This document shows, in pieces, positions 25,382-33,712 of a DNA stretch of 64,000 nucleotides. Location of the stretch: the NCBI RefSeq assembly GCF_003339865.1, contig NZ_QPKV01000013.1:1-64000 (forward strand), read 5' to 3'. The position numbers were made by a program, and so were the translations under genes. Below the pieces are notes generated by a model. That model was not told the DNA's origin. It made no database searches and saw only the letters and a list, made by a program, of their open reading frames with translations. Each line of letters opens with the position of its first letter. Position 1 is the first letter of the stretch. Source of the stretch: Pedobacter chinensis. GTDB lineage: Bacteria; Bacteroidota; Bacteroidia; Sphingobacteriales; Sphingobacteriaceae.

Positions 25382-26443
25382 ATGTTATTTAATTATTTAC
25401 GCCTTTTACTTCTTCCTTTTTCACTCATTTATGGCATGGCCATTGTCCTTCGAAAAAAATTATACGATTGGGGACTAATGCGTTCTGTTAAATTCAATTT
25501 ACCAATCATATGCATCGGTAATTTAGCAGTTGGTGGATCGGGCAAAACGCCCACTACAGAGTATCTGGTTCGGTTATTGGCTGAGTATAGGATTGCCATT
25601 TTGAGTAGGGGGTATGGACGGAAAACCAAAGGATTCATTTTAGCTGATGATAATGCAACCGCCGAATCTATTGGCGATGAACCTTTACAGTATTATCAGA
25701 AGTTTGAAAATATAACAGTTGCCGTTTGTGAGGATCGGGTTAAAGGAATTGAAAAGTTGAAAGAAAATCATGATTTGATTATCCTTGATGATGCTTTTCA
25801 ACATCGTGCCATAAGAGCGGGGTTAAATATTTTGCTTTTCGAATTTAGAAAATTAGGAACATTACAATTCTTACTTCCAGCTGGTAATTTGAGGGATGTT
25901 TTCGCTTCCCGCAAAAGAGCGGATGTATTGTTGGTTACCAAATCTCCGGTTCCGTTGTTACCCGTAGCGCAACAAGCATCAATAAACGAATTGCAACCAA
26001 ACAATACACAAAAGGTATTACATTCATACCTGAAATATGGCGATCTTCAGCATCTGTACAATAATGAAAGCCGCCCTCTGGAATCAATTAAAGATTTTGA
26101 AATATTCCTGTTAACAGGAATTGCCAACCCCGATCCTCTTATTGAAGAATTAGAAAAATATTCTAAAACCATTAAGCACGAAGAATTTTCTGATCACTAC
26201 GCCTTCAAAATCAATGATATCAGGAAGTTTAAATCAGCCTTCGAAGCTGGAAGCAAAAAAGAAAAAATCATTATCACAACAGAAAAGGATAGCAAGCGTT
26301 TAAAAGCTGCGGGATTTAAAGATTTACTGGTAAATTTACCCGTATATTTTTTACCGATAGAGGTTGATTTATTTGAAGAAGATAAGATTACCTTTGACGA
26401 ACTTATTTTAAACTATGTTAAGAGCGATAGAAGAAACCGTTGA
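25382..26443 (+). CDS. lpxK: Tetraacyldisaccharide 4'-kinase
   Basis: A 353-residue membrane-associated kinase that phosphorylates the lipid A precursor at the 4' position, the sixth step of lipid A synthesis. The N-terminal membrane helix is FNYLRLLLLPFSLIYGMAIVL, followed by the P-loop, GNLAVGGSGKTPTTEYL, with GGSGKT at 51-56. Further blocks are ILSRGYGRKTKGF, GDEPLQYYQKF, LIILDDAFQHR (Walker B-like) and ITTEKDSKRLK. It overlaps the purine nucleoside phosphorylase gene by 29 bp and heads a three-gene run ending with an outer-membrane porin. Confidence 0.94.
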   Translation: MLFNYLRLLLLPFSLIYGMAIVLRKKLYDWGLMRSVKFNLPIICIGNLAVGGSGKTPTTEYLVRLLAEYRIAILSRGYGRKTKGFILADDNATAESIGDEPLQYYQKFENITVAVCEDRVKGIEKLKENHDLIILDDAFQHRAIRAGLNILLFEFRKLGTLQFLLPAGNLRDVFASRKRADVLLVTKSPVPLLPVAQQASINELQPNNTQKVLHSYLKYGDLQHLYNNESRPLESIKDFEIFLLTGIANPDPLIEELEKYSKTIKHEEFSDHYAFKINDIRKFKSAFEAGSKKEKIIITTEKDSKRLKAAGFKDLLVNLPVYFLPIEVDLFEEDKITFDELILNYVKSDRRNR

Positions 26444-27230
26444 ATATATAAAACGCAAAACCGAAAACTTTAAGCCGGAAATAGGAATCATATTGGGCAC
26501 CGGGTTGGGTGGCTTGGTTAAAGAGATAGAAGTTGAGCATCAGTTAATGTACTCGAACATTCCAAATTTCCCGATTTCTACGTTAGAATTCCATAGCGGG
26601 AAATTAATTTTCGGAACACTAAACGGAAAAAAAATTATTGCCATGCAAGGCCGTTTGCATTATTATGAGGGTTATAGCATGCAGCAAATTACTTTCCCGG
26701 TTAGGGTAATGAAAGGTTTGGGCATTGAAAATTTAATTGTATCAAATGCTGCAGGCTCTTTAAATCCTGAATTTAAAAAAGGCGATTTAATGATTATTGA
26801 AGATCATATCAATCTGCAACCTGATAACCCCTTACGTGGTTTAATTGAAAGTGAATTGGGCCCGCGTTTTCCAGATATGAGCCAGCCTTATAAACGTTCT
26901 ATTATTACAAAAGCCTTAGCTATTGCAAAAGCTGTAGATATTAAATGCCATAAAGGTGTTTATGTAGCAGTATCTGGTCCGAATTTAGAAACAAAGGCAG
27001 AATATAAATATTTACGTTTAATTGGTGCTGATGCCGTTGGAATGAGTACAGTGCCTGAAGTCATTGTAGCTAACCATGCAGGTTTGCCCGTATTTGCAAT
27101 TTCAGTTTTAACTGATGAGGGTTTCCCGGAAGATCTGCAGCCTTTTAATCTGGATGAAATTTTAGAGGTAGCGGCCAGGGCTGAACCTAAAATGACAGAG
27201 ATTTTAACCCGCTTAATTGCAGAATTATAA
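26415..27230 (+). CDS. Purine nucleoside phosphorylase (trimeric, inosine/guanosine type)
   Basis: A 271-residue enzyme of the PNP/MTAP family that splits inosine and guanosine with phosphate in purine salvage. Motifs are GIILGTGLGGLVKEI (phosphate loop), STLEFHSGKLIFG, AMQGRLHYYEGYSMQQITFPVR, LIVSNAAGSLNPEFKKGDLM, DHINLQ, and the base-binding GPNLETKAEYKYLRLIGADAVGMSTVPEV. The length and the HYYEGY motif fit the trimeric PNP class, not the hexameric DeoD class. The start lies inside lpxK, so translation is probably coupled; the porin follows 2 bp after the stop. Confidence 0.93.
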   Translation: MLRAIEETVEYIKRKTENFKPEIGIILGTGLGGLVKEIEVEHQLMYSNIPNFPISTLEFHSGKLIFGTLNGKKIIAMQGRLHYYEGYSMQQITFPVRVMKGLGIENLIVSNAAGSLNPEFKKGDLMIIEDHINLQPDNPLRGLIESELGPRFPDMSQPYKRSIITKALAIAKAVDIKCHKGVYVAVSGPNLETKAEYKYLRLIGADAVGMSTVPEVIVANHAGLPVFAISVLTDEGFPEDLQPFNLDEILEVAARAEPKMTEILTRLIAEL

Positions 27231-27231
27231 G

Positions 27232-29229
27232 ATGCGTAAAGTTGTTCAAACCTGTTTTTTTATTCTACTGCTTTTGGGTATACAAAAAGCTTTTGCACAG
27301 GATTTAAAAACAAACATCAATGATAAATCAGAAGCGGATTCCATTAGAAAAAGGATTGACGGCAAAGATTCTATAGTTTATACCGCAAAGTTTATTCGAT
27401 TTACTAAGCTGGCTTTAAGTAAAGACAGTATCGTTTTATTGCCATTAGATACTTCTACCACCAATATTCAGAATTATAGCCCGCTTTTACAGCCACAACA
27501 TCCTACCATTAATAATGGTAATATGGGTTTGGCAGCAAGGCCACTGCTATATGAGCCCAGTAAAAGAATTGGATTTGATGTAGGTTTTCATTCTTTGGAT
27601 TATTATGCTTTAACACCAGAAGATATTATTTATTATCAGGCGCGGGCACCTTACACCAATTTGTACTTAATAAGTGCGGGCCAGAAAGAACAATTATTCA
27701 AGGCAATCCATAGTCAAAATATTAAAAAGAACTGGAATATAGGTGTAAACTTCAACAGAGGAGATTCGAGAGGTTTCTATAGCAGGCAGCGTGGAGATAA
27801 CTTAAATGTTGCCGTGTTTTCCTGGTATCAATCACCAGGCAAGCGTTACAATATGTGGGCCTCAGCAATTTTTAATACCATGAGGGCTTATGAAAACGGA
27901 TCAACATTAGATCCGGATTTGTTTGAGCCGGGATATAATAAAATAAGCAGAGATGCAGAGGAAATCAGATTAAGGACAGCCAGAAACTTATACCGTAAAA
28001 ATACAGTGTTTTTGAAACAGACTTATTACGTGGGACGTATTGATACCTCTGCTAATGTTAACAGTGCAGTTCTACCGACTAATAAGGTTACCTATACTTT
28101 TGCATACGATAATGACAGCTATGATTTTGCGAAAAATGAAAATGATGTAACCGGCGTAATGCCCGAAGGATTTGCCAGCCCAACTTTTACCAATGATTCA
28201 ACACATGTACAACATGTTAAAAATGAATTTATTTATAGTTTTTTTCTTCGCCCGAAAAATTCAACGGTAATTAAAAATGAGTTAAAGGTTGATGCCGGCA
28301 TTCGTCATGATTACTATCAACATAAATTTTTAGGCATTAAAGAAGATGGATCAAACTATGAACAAAGTCAATTTGCTTACCAGAACATTACTGTTTTAGG
28401 TGCTGCCGGTTATCGTTTTACGAGTAACATCGATTTGAATCTGGACGTGCAACAGATACTACAAGGCGAAAATGCAGGAGATTATCTTTATGAGGCCAAA
28501 ACAAGGATTTTATTGAGTAAATCTGTTGGTAGAGTTGAATTGGGCGCCTATGCTCAAAATCAAAGTCCTGCGGCATTGTTCAATTATTATCATGGCAACC
28601 ATTACAGATGGGATTTCCAAAATTTTAAAAATACCAAAATTGCTAACTTATCTTTCAATTTCATTAATGATAAATATGGTTTTACAGCGGGCGCAAAATA
28701 CTTTTTAACCAGTAATTATTTGTATTTCGCTGCAGATGATACCTATGGCGTTAACGCTATCATGCCTTTGCAGGAGAGCAGTGATATTAGTTTAATCAGG
28801 CTGGATCTGTCTAAAAAATGGAAATTTGGCAGATTTGTTTTAGAGAATTACATCGCCTACCAAAAAACAGATAAAAATGCAATATTAAGAACACCAGAGT
28901 TTTATACTTACAATAGTTTTTACCTGGACCAAACTTTTTTCAAGGTTTTAAAAGCCAACGTCGGTTTCGATGTTCGGTATAACTCTGAATATGCTAACTA
29001 TTCATATTCACCCGCTACAGCTCAGTTTTATGTTGGAAGTGACCGGGTTTTTAAATCTACACCAATTGTTGATGTTTTTATAAAGGCAAACTTGAAACGA
29101 GCTAATTTATTTCTGAAATACGATTATATTAATCAGGGGCTTTTCTCGCCTGGATATTACACTGTAAACCGTTACCCTATGCAAGATGCATTATTGAAAT
29201 TTGGCGTGAGCTGGAATTTTTATGATTAA
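27232..29229 (+). CDS. Putative outer membrane porin (Porin_10 family)
   Basis: A 665-residue exported protein. The ATG at 27232, 2 bp after the PNP stop, is chosen because it starts a clean signal peptide (MRKVVQTCFFILLLLGIQK-AFAQ); a TTG 15 bp upstream lies inside PNP. The mature part shows alternating aromatic/polar strands ending in Trp-Asn-Phe-Tyr (FGVSWNFYD), the hallmark of an outer-membrane beta-barrel, and the block KRIGFDVGFHSLDYYALTPEDI followed by YYQARAPYTNLYLI matches Porin_10 (PF14121). The substrate is unknown. It is last in the lpxK unit and is followed by a bidirectional terminator. Confidence 0.85.
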   Translation: MRKVVQTCFFILLLLGIQKAFAQDLKTNINDKSEADSIRKRIDGKDSIVYTAKFIRFTKLALSKDSIVLLPLDTSTTNIQNYSPLLQPQHPTINNGNMGLAARPLLYEPSKRIGFDVGFHSLDYYALTPEDIIYYQARAPYTNLYLISAGQKEQLFKAIHSQNIKKNWNIGVNFNRGDSRGFYSRQRGDNLNVAVFSWYQSPGKRYNMWASAIFNTMRAYENGSTLDPDLFEPGYNKISRDAEEIRLRTARNLYRKNTVFLKQTYYVGRIDTSANVNSAVLPTNKVTYTFAYDNDSYDFAKNENDVTGVMPEGFASPTFTNDSTHVQHVKNEFIYSFFLRPKNSTVIKNELKVDAGIRHDYYQHKFLGIKEDGSNYEQSQFAYQNITVLGAAGYRFTSNIDLNLDVQQILQGENAGDYLYEAKTRILLSKSVGRVELGAYAQNQSPAALFNYYHGNHYRWDFQNFKNTKIANLSFNFINDKYGFTAGAKYFLTSNYLYFAADDTYGVNAIMPLQESSDISLIRLDLSKKWKFGRFVLENYIAYQKTDKNAILRTPEFYTYNSFYLDQTFFKVLKANVGFDVRYNSEYANYSYSPATAQFYVGSDRVFKSTPIVDVFIKANLKRANLFLKYDYINQGLFSPGYYTVNRYPMQDALLKFGVSWNFYD

Positions 29230-29246
29230 TCAGGGCTATTAAATGA

Positions 29247-29290
29247 AACAAAAAAAGCGATTCAAATTTAATTGAATCGCTTTTTTTGTT
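29247..29290. terminator. Strong bidirectional terminator
   Basis: A perfect 19-bp stem (AACAAAAAAAGCGATTCAA and its complement) with a 6-base loop and A/T runs on both flanks. It serves the porin gene (+) and the outer-membrane barrel gene (-). Confidence 0.92.
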
Positions 29291-29304
29291 ATCTGGGGTT
29301 ATTT

Positions 29305-29997
29305 CTAGAATGAATAACCTACTGTGAAGCCCAATACTCTGTTTTTTAACTTATCATTGTTAGATCTGGCATCTTTTGGTACCAGGTTGGATAATCCTAA
29401 ACCATAATTAGCACCAACTGAAATACCTGAGTTTAAACGATAAGCCAAACCAAAATTAGCACCAAAATCAATGCTGCTTAAATCATCGTTGCTTTCACTT
29501 CCAAATTCTACATCTCTATCGGTGTAGCTGGAACCTGCAATGGCACTATTGGTGTAAGTTCCGGTGTATTTATTTTTACCTGAAATGTTAAAACCAATAT
29601 ATGGTCCGGCATTAATTTGGAAAGCACCTGCATCTCCCGTTGGGATTCTTAGCACTGCGTTAATGGGAACTTCAATTGCCATCACATCTTGTTTAAATGT
29701 TCCGGTTACTGTTGAACCTGCAACAGTTCCTGTGCTTTCTAATTTTGCACCTTTGTTTTGTAATGAAACGGCAGGTTGAATAAAGAAGTTGTTCCCAACA
29801 CCGAAATCACCGAAAGCCGTTACATTATAACCTACATTGTTTTTATAATCTAAATCATATGCACCTGTTCCACTATAGCTGGAAAGGTTAACACCCGCTT
29901 TTAATCCGAATCTGGCAGTAGAACTTGTCATCGTTGATTGTGCAAAAGCTCCGGTAGCTAATAATAATACTGAGGCGCTTAATAATAACTTTTTCAT
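29305..29997 (-). CDS. Outer membrane beta-barrel protein (OMP_b-brl_2 type)
   Basis: A 230-residue exported protein: signal peptide MKKLLLSASVLLLATGAFAQ, then strand-like alternation such as FGLKAGVNLSSYSG, NNFFIQPAVSLQNKGAKL, AGPYIGFNISGK, IDFGANFGLAYRLNSG and the C-terminal RVLGFTVGYSF with a terminal Phe. It fits the small 8-stranded porin-like barrels (PF13568) very common in Bacteroidota. No function beyond an outer-membrane location is implied. It is monocistronic and shares the bidirectional terminator with the porin gene. Confidence 0.85.
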   Translation of the reverse strand: MKKLLLSASVLLLATGAFAQSTMTSSTARFGLKAGVNLSSYSGTGAYDLDYKNNVGYNVTAFGDFGVGNNFFIQPAVSLQNKGAKLESTGTVAGSTVTGTFKQDVMAIEVPINAVLRIPTGDAGAFQINAGPYIGFNISGKNKYTGTYTNSAIAGSSYTDRDVEFGSESNDDLSSIDFGANFGLAYRLNSGISVGANYGLGLSNLVPKDARSNNDKLKNRVLGFTVGYSF

Positions 29998-30264
29998 AAT
30001 ATTTTTTTAATTAAAAAATCTTGTTAAAAAATGGGCTTTACCCATTGTTAATTATTAGCCTTATTTCCAAAAGCTGTGCCAAAGTATCAAGCGTGTTACA
30101 TAATGATTAAGTAAAGTGTTGGTTTACAGGAGTGTTTTAGATGATTTGAGCACTTTAGGCTACGGTAGTAATCGTACTAATTTGATGTTTCATTTTGTAT
30201 ACAGATCAGGAATATTCGCCTATTGGCGACATATTGCGACAGGATAATCAATCAAAACTATGAT

Positions 30265-31530
30265 TTATGTTTTTTGAGGTTTCTTTTTTGCTGCAGGAAA
30301 CAGAACATTATTCAAAATCAACCTGTAACCAGGTGAGTTTGGATGTAAGTTTAAATCTGTAGGCGGATCACCAACTGCATGTTGATAATCTTCAGGATCA
30401 TGCCCGCCATAAAAGGTAAATTGCCCCTTGCCAATTTCTCCGTGGAGATACCTTACTTCTGCAGCTCCCTTGTTTTCGCCGAGTACAGTTGCACTGGGTT
30501 TAATTACCGATTTTTTGAAAGCCGTGGTTTGCCCCATAAAACCTTTTATAACCTTATCATGGTTTTGAGTGAGCATGGTTGGAACAAGATCCCACTTTGC
30601 TGAAAAATCGAATAAAGTAAAGTAATCATTAGCCTGGTTGAGTGTTCTTGTTTGCGTTGCGTCAATATCAGAGAATTCATAATTCATCGGATTATTATCC
30701 AGTTTAAAATTCTGAAAAGCCAGTGTTTTGTTAAAATCCAACTTTGATTGTGCATTTGGATCGGCAGGATCTCCATCAAACATTTGTGCGCAAATATCAA
30801 CTCCATCTGCAGCTAAGGCAATATCAAAACTATCTGTGCCCGAACACATGGCAAACAGAAATCCGCCGCCCGCACAATACTCTTTAATATGTTTTGCTAC
30901 TGATAATTTCATTTCTGAAACTTTTTTAAAGCCCAATCGTTTCGCTAATGCTTCCTGATTTTTCACATCGTCCTGATACCAGGTTGCATACCTGAATGAA
31001 GACCAAAAGCGTCCGTACTGCCCGGTGAAATCTTCATGATGTAAGTGAAGCCAATCGTATTTGGTTAATTTATCCTGCAAAATATCATCATCATAAATAA
31101 CATCGTACGGAATTTCTGCATAAGTTAACACAAGCGTAACAGCATCATCCCAGGGTAATTTGCTTTTTGGAGAGTAAACTGCAATTTTTGGTGTTTTTTC
31201 TAATTTTACCATTTCCATATTAACTGATGGATCGCTGATTTCATTGAGAAGATTCACTACTTTCCCATCGGCAATTACTTCATAAGAAACCCCTCTGATT
31301 TTGCATTCATCTTCTACCGTTTTATTATACCTGATCAGAAAACTTCCTCCACGATAGTTTAAAAGCCAATCTACTTCAACTTGTTTGCTGATGGTCCAGT
31401 AAGCGATGCCGTATGCTTTGAGATGGTTTTTCTGATCCTCATCCATGTAAATTAACAGTGAAGAAGCTCTGGCGCAGATGCTTATGAGCAAACAAAAAAC
31501 CAAAATGCAATACTTTTTTTTAATGGTCAT
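30265..31530 (-). CDS. Secreted protein of the Bacteroidota group labelled 'asparagine synthetase B'
   Basis: A 421-residue exported protein; the ATG at 31530 gives a signal peptide (KKKYCILVFCLLISICARA, cleavage near residue 24), while a start 15 bp upstream would lengthen it needlessly. The mature N-terminus, SSLLIYMDEDQKNHLKAYGIAYW, and the region WDDAVTLVLTYAEIPYDVIYDDD followed by DWLHLHHEDFTGQYGRF look like a periplasmic class I glutamine-amidotransferase-like / ThuA-like alpha-beta fold (also FLFAMCSGTDSFDIAL, YLHGEIGKGQFTFYGGHDPED). I recall close homologues being named asparagine synthetase B, but neither the N-terminal Cys glutaminase nor the PP-loop synthetase domain of AsnB is visible. 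The function is therefore open. Confidence 0.65.
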   Translation of the reverse strand: MTIKKKYCILVFCLLISICARASSLLIYMDEDQKNHLKAYGIAYWTISKQVEVDWLLNYRGGSFLIRYNKTVEDECKIRGVSYEVIADGKVVNLLNEISDPSVNMEMVKLEKTPKIAVYSPKSKLPWDDAVTLVLTYAEIPYDVIYDDDILQDKLTKYDWLHLHHEDFTGQYGRFWSSFRYATWYQDDVKNQEALAKRLGFKKVSEMKLSVAKHIKEYCAGGGFLFAMCSGTDSFDIALAADGVDICAQMFDGDPADPNAQSKLDFNKTLAFQNFKLDNNPMNYEFSDIDATQTRTLNQANDYFTLFDFSAKWDLVPTMLTQNHDKVIKGFMGQTTAFKKSVIKPSATVLGENKGAAEVRYLHGEIGKGQFTFYGGHDPEDYQHAVGDPPTDLNLHPNSPGYRLILNNVLFPAAKKKPQKT

Positions 31531-31545
31531 ATTTACATAAAACAC

Positions 31546-31808
31546 TAAAATAACTGATTTAGTCTATTAACTAAAATATAAATCACTTAATCTTATATAC
31601 TTCGTTCAATGTTTTGCCGGCAGCACCAGCTTCGTACTTAAACCCGACAGCAACGGCAACCCCAGGGTTTTTACGAGGGCTATAGCGAATGGCGGGGCTG
31701 TTGGCCGCCAAGCACTCATTACTGCTGGTTTACTAAAACTAATTTGACAGAATGTTAAGTATATTGATAATTTAAATCATTAAAGATGTTCTATTTATAC
31801 AAAATTGC
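31546..31808. other. Non-coding stretch, GC-richer core
   Basis: 336 bp separate the secreted protein from the cyclophilin gene. A core at ~31610-31730 is markedly richer in G and C than its surroundings, with CCCGACAGCAACGGC and GGCGGGGCTGTTGGCCGCC, the latter able to fold on itself. No open frame of note. It may be a degraded dispersed repeat. Confidence 0.4.
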
Positions 31809-31816
31809 TATTTTTG
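31809..31816 (+). promoter_or_regulatory. Bacteroidota -7 promoter box for cyclophilin gene (TATTTTTG)
   Basis: An exact TAnnTTTG match 65 bp before the ATG at 31882. No clear -33 TTG. Confidence 0.5.
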
Positions 31817-31881
31817 CCCTCTGCTTTTAAAACACAAAGTTTTTTAAGTCATTAAAAATTAAAACCAGTACCACATTTGAT

Positions 31882-32340
31882 ATGAGTAAAGCAATAATAA
31901 AAACCGAAAAAGGAAATATGACTGTTGAGTTCTTTGAAAAAGATGCTCCAAAAGCAGTTGCAAACTTTAAAAAATTAGCTAACGAAGGTTTCTATGATGG
32001 TGTAACGTTCCACCGCGTAATTCCTAATTTTATGGTTCAAACGGGTTGTCCTAATTCAAAAGATGGTGCAACAGGGATGCCGGGTACAGGTGGTCCGGGT
32101 TATAAAATCGATTGTGAATTGGATGGCGAAAATCAATATCACGATCGTGGTGTATTATCAATGGCTCATGCTGGTCGCAATACTGGTGGTTCGCAGTTCT
32201 TCATTTGCCATAGCAGAACAAACACTGCTCATTTAGATCGTCATCACACTGTTTTTGGTAAAGCGATTGAGAATGTTGATCTTGTAGACGATATCCGCCA
32301 GGGAGACAAAATTTTAGGAATCGAAATAATTGAAGATTAA
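31882..32340 (+). CDS. Peptidyl-prolyl cis-trans isomerase (cyclophilin type)
   Basis: A 152-residue single-domain cyclophilin that speeds proline isomerisation during protein folding. The active-site stretch is visible: FHRVIPNFMVQTGCP (catalytic Arg in FHR), GTGGPGYKI, LSMAHAGRNTGGSQFFI and HLDRHHTVFGKAI. There is no signal peptide, so it is cytoplasmic (PpiB-like). It is followed 72 bp later by the DUF5606 gene on the same strand with no terminator between them, so the two are probably co-transcribed. Confidence 0.94.
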   Translation: MSKAIIKTEKGNMTVEFFEKDAPKAVANFKKLANEGFYDGVTFHRVIPNFMVQTGCPNSKDGATGMPGTGGPGYKIDCELDGENQYHDRGVLSMAHAGRNTGGSQFFICHSRTNTAHLDRHHTVFGKAIENVDLVDDIRQGDKILGIEIIED

Positions 32341-32412
32341 ATTGCGTTGAGCGGAGGGCAATAAGCGTTAAAACCCGCTGTAAACCACCGCTAACCGCTT
32401 AACAAACATATT

Positions 32413-32955
32413 ATGAATTTAAGAGGAATTGTAGCCGTATCAGGCAGACCAGGTTTATTTAAACTGGTTGGACAAAATAAAGTAGGTTATATTTTGGAGA
32501 GTTTAGATGCTCAGAAAACCAAAATAGTAGCTAACATCACCAATACAAAATTGGCTTCATTGGAAGATATTACTGTATATGGCGAGGATGAGGAAATTAA
32601 ACTGGCAGATATTTTTGCTAAAATTTCTGAAAAAGGATCTACACCAGATTTAAAAGGTGATTTGCGCTCATACTTTCTGGAAGTTGCACCGGGTCACGAT
32701 CAGGAAAAGGTGTATGCTTCAGATATGAAGAAAATCATTACCTGGTATAACTTATTAAAAGATTTACCTCTTTTTACTGAAGATGCTCCTGAAACCCCAG
32801 GTACACCAGCTGAGGTTAAATTATCAGAAGAAAAAGCCGCTGCTGATAAAAAGCAGAAAGCTACTGGTTCAAAAGCAGCTGCAAGTGCTAAGGCAACAAC
32901 AAAAACATCTGCTCCTGCTAAGAAAGCAAGCATGACAAGTAAGAAAGGCGTTTAA
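32413..32955 (+). CDS. DUF5606 domain-containing protein
   Basis: A 180-residue protein with the Bacteroidota-specific DUF5606 fold at residues 1-~125 (MNLRGIVAVSGRPGLFKLVG, GYILESLDAQKTKIV, KKIITWYNLLKDLPLF). The C-terminal ~50 residues are a lysine/alanine/threonine-rich low-complexity tail (KAAASAKATTKTSAPAKKAS) that is basic enough to bind nucleic acid. The function is unknown; the GIVAVSGRPGLFKLV motif looks SH3-like. The gene is followed by a clear terminator. Confidence 0.85.
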   Translation: MNLRGIVAVSGRPGLFKLVGQNKVGYILESLDAQKTKIVANITNTKLASLEDITVYGEDEEIKLADIFAKISEKGSTPDLKGDLRSYFLEVAPGHDQEKVYASDMKKIITWYNLLKDLPLFTEDAPETPGTPAEVKLSEEKAAADKKQKATGSKAAASAKATTKTSAPAKKASMTSKKGV

Positions 32956-32975
32956 GTTTTTCTGCAATTTTATAG

Positions 32976-33008
32976 AAAACACCAGGGCGGTAAGCCTTGG
33001 TGTTTTTT
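32976..33008 (+). terminator. Intrinsic terminator after DUF5606
   Basis: Stem AAAACACCAGGGC / GCCTTGGTGTTTT with one G-T pair, a 5-base loop and a T run. Confidence 0.88.
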
Positions 33009-33015
33009 TATGCAA

Positions 33016-33138
33016 TTAAAAGAAATAATATAGTATGGCAACAACGATCAGCGAAATGATGATGCTAATCCATAATACTTTATTGCTTCCGCTTTGGTTA
33101 CTTTTATATCTGTACTGACGTTTATATTTATCTAACAT
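33016..33138 (-). CDS. 40-residue single-span membrane peptide
   Basis: An ATG at 33138 opens a 40-residue frame ending in TAA at 33016. The peptide has a basic head (MLDKYKRQYRYKSNQSGSNK) and one hydrophobic span (VLWISIIISLIVVAILYYFF) that runs to the C-terminus, so it is a classic small membrane-anchored peptide. It lies 56 bp downstream of rlmH on the same strand with no terminator in between, so it is probably co-transcribed. No family known to me. The positive-then-hydrophobic layout argues against chance, but the length leaves real doubt. Confidence 0.5.
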   Translation of the reverse strand: MLDKYKRQYRYKSNQSGSNKVLWISIIISLIVVAILYYFF

Positions 33139-33194
33139 ATCTTTTTGTTTAATGATGATTTGATGTTTGGTTTTCCATATTCTGATTAAATGCT

Positions 33195-33668
33195 TTAGGC
33201 ATGATGATAAGGTTCTCCTTTTAAAATACTAAATCCCCTATATAGTTGCTCTACAAAAAACAGGCGAATCATTTGATGTGAAAAGGTCATGTCAGAGAGT
33301 GAAATTAATCCATTCGCCCGTTTGTAAATGCTTTCATCAAATCCGTATGGCCCGCCAATAATAAAAATCAGATGTTGCACACTGCCAACCATCTGCTTAT
33401 TTAAATAATTGGAAAATGCGACTGATGAATACTTTTTACCTTTCTCATCTAACAAAATAACAACATCACCGTTATTGATTTGTTTGTGAAGTAACTCTGC
33501 TTCTTTAGCCTTTTGTTGTGCCTCGCTCAGGTTTTTAACATTCTTCACATCTGGCAAAGCCAAAAAAGTGAAATTAATATAATGCTTTAATCTGTTGATG
33601 TACTTATCAATGCCTTCAATTAAATATTTATCTTCTGTTTTGCCAATGGCAATTAAGGTAATCTTCAT
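33195..33668 (-). CDS. rlmH: 23S rRNA (pseudouridine-1915-N3) methyltransferase
   Basis: A 157-residue SPOUT-fold methyltransferase that methylates pseudouridine 1915 in helix 69 of 23S rRNA using S-adenosylmethionine. The family frame is intact: MKITLIAIGKTEDKYLIEGIDKY at the N-terminus, ILLDEKGKKYSSVAFS, the SAM-binding FIIGGPYGFDESIY, and the C-terminal MTFSHQMIRLFFVEQLYRGF ending in GEPYHHA. Length is standard. It is divergent from the MutS-like gene with only 44 bp between the starts; its -7 box TATCTTTG abuts the other gene's ATG. Confidence 0.96.
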   Translation of the reverse strand: MKITLIAIGKTEDKYLIEGIDKYINRLKHYINFTFLALPDVKNVKNLSEAQQKAKEAELLHKQINNGDVVILLDEKGKKYSSVAFSNYLNKQMVGSVQHLIFIIGGPYGFDESIYKRANGLISLSDMTFSHQMIRLFFVEQLYRGFSILKGEPYHHA

Positions 33669-33681
33669 TTAATATTTTGCC

Positions 33682-33712
33682 TATCTTTATAATTTTTCGA
33701 GATCCAAAGATA
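33682..33712. promoter_or_regulatory. Overlapping divergent promoters of rlmH and the MutS-like gene
   Basis: On the minus strand TATCTTTG (33705-33712) is an exact -7 box for rlmH. On the + strand TATCTTTA (33682-33689) is a one-mismatch -7 box for the MutS-like gene. The two copies of TATCTTT are inverted repeats 16 bp apart, so the initiating polymerases would compete. Confidence 0.5.

Noticed and set aside
27217..27231. TTG start for the porin gene
   Set aside because: It lies inside the PNP gene; the ATG at 27232 gives a proper signal peptide.
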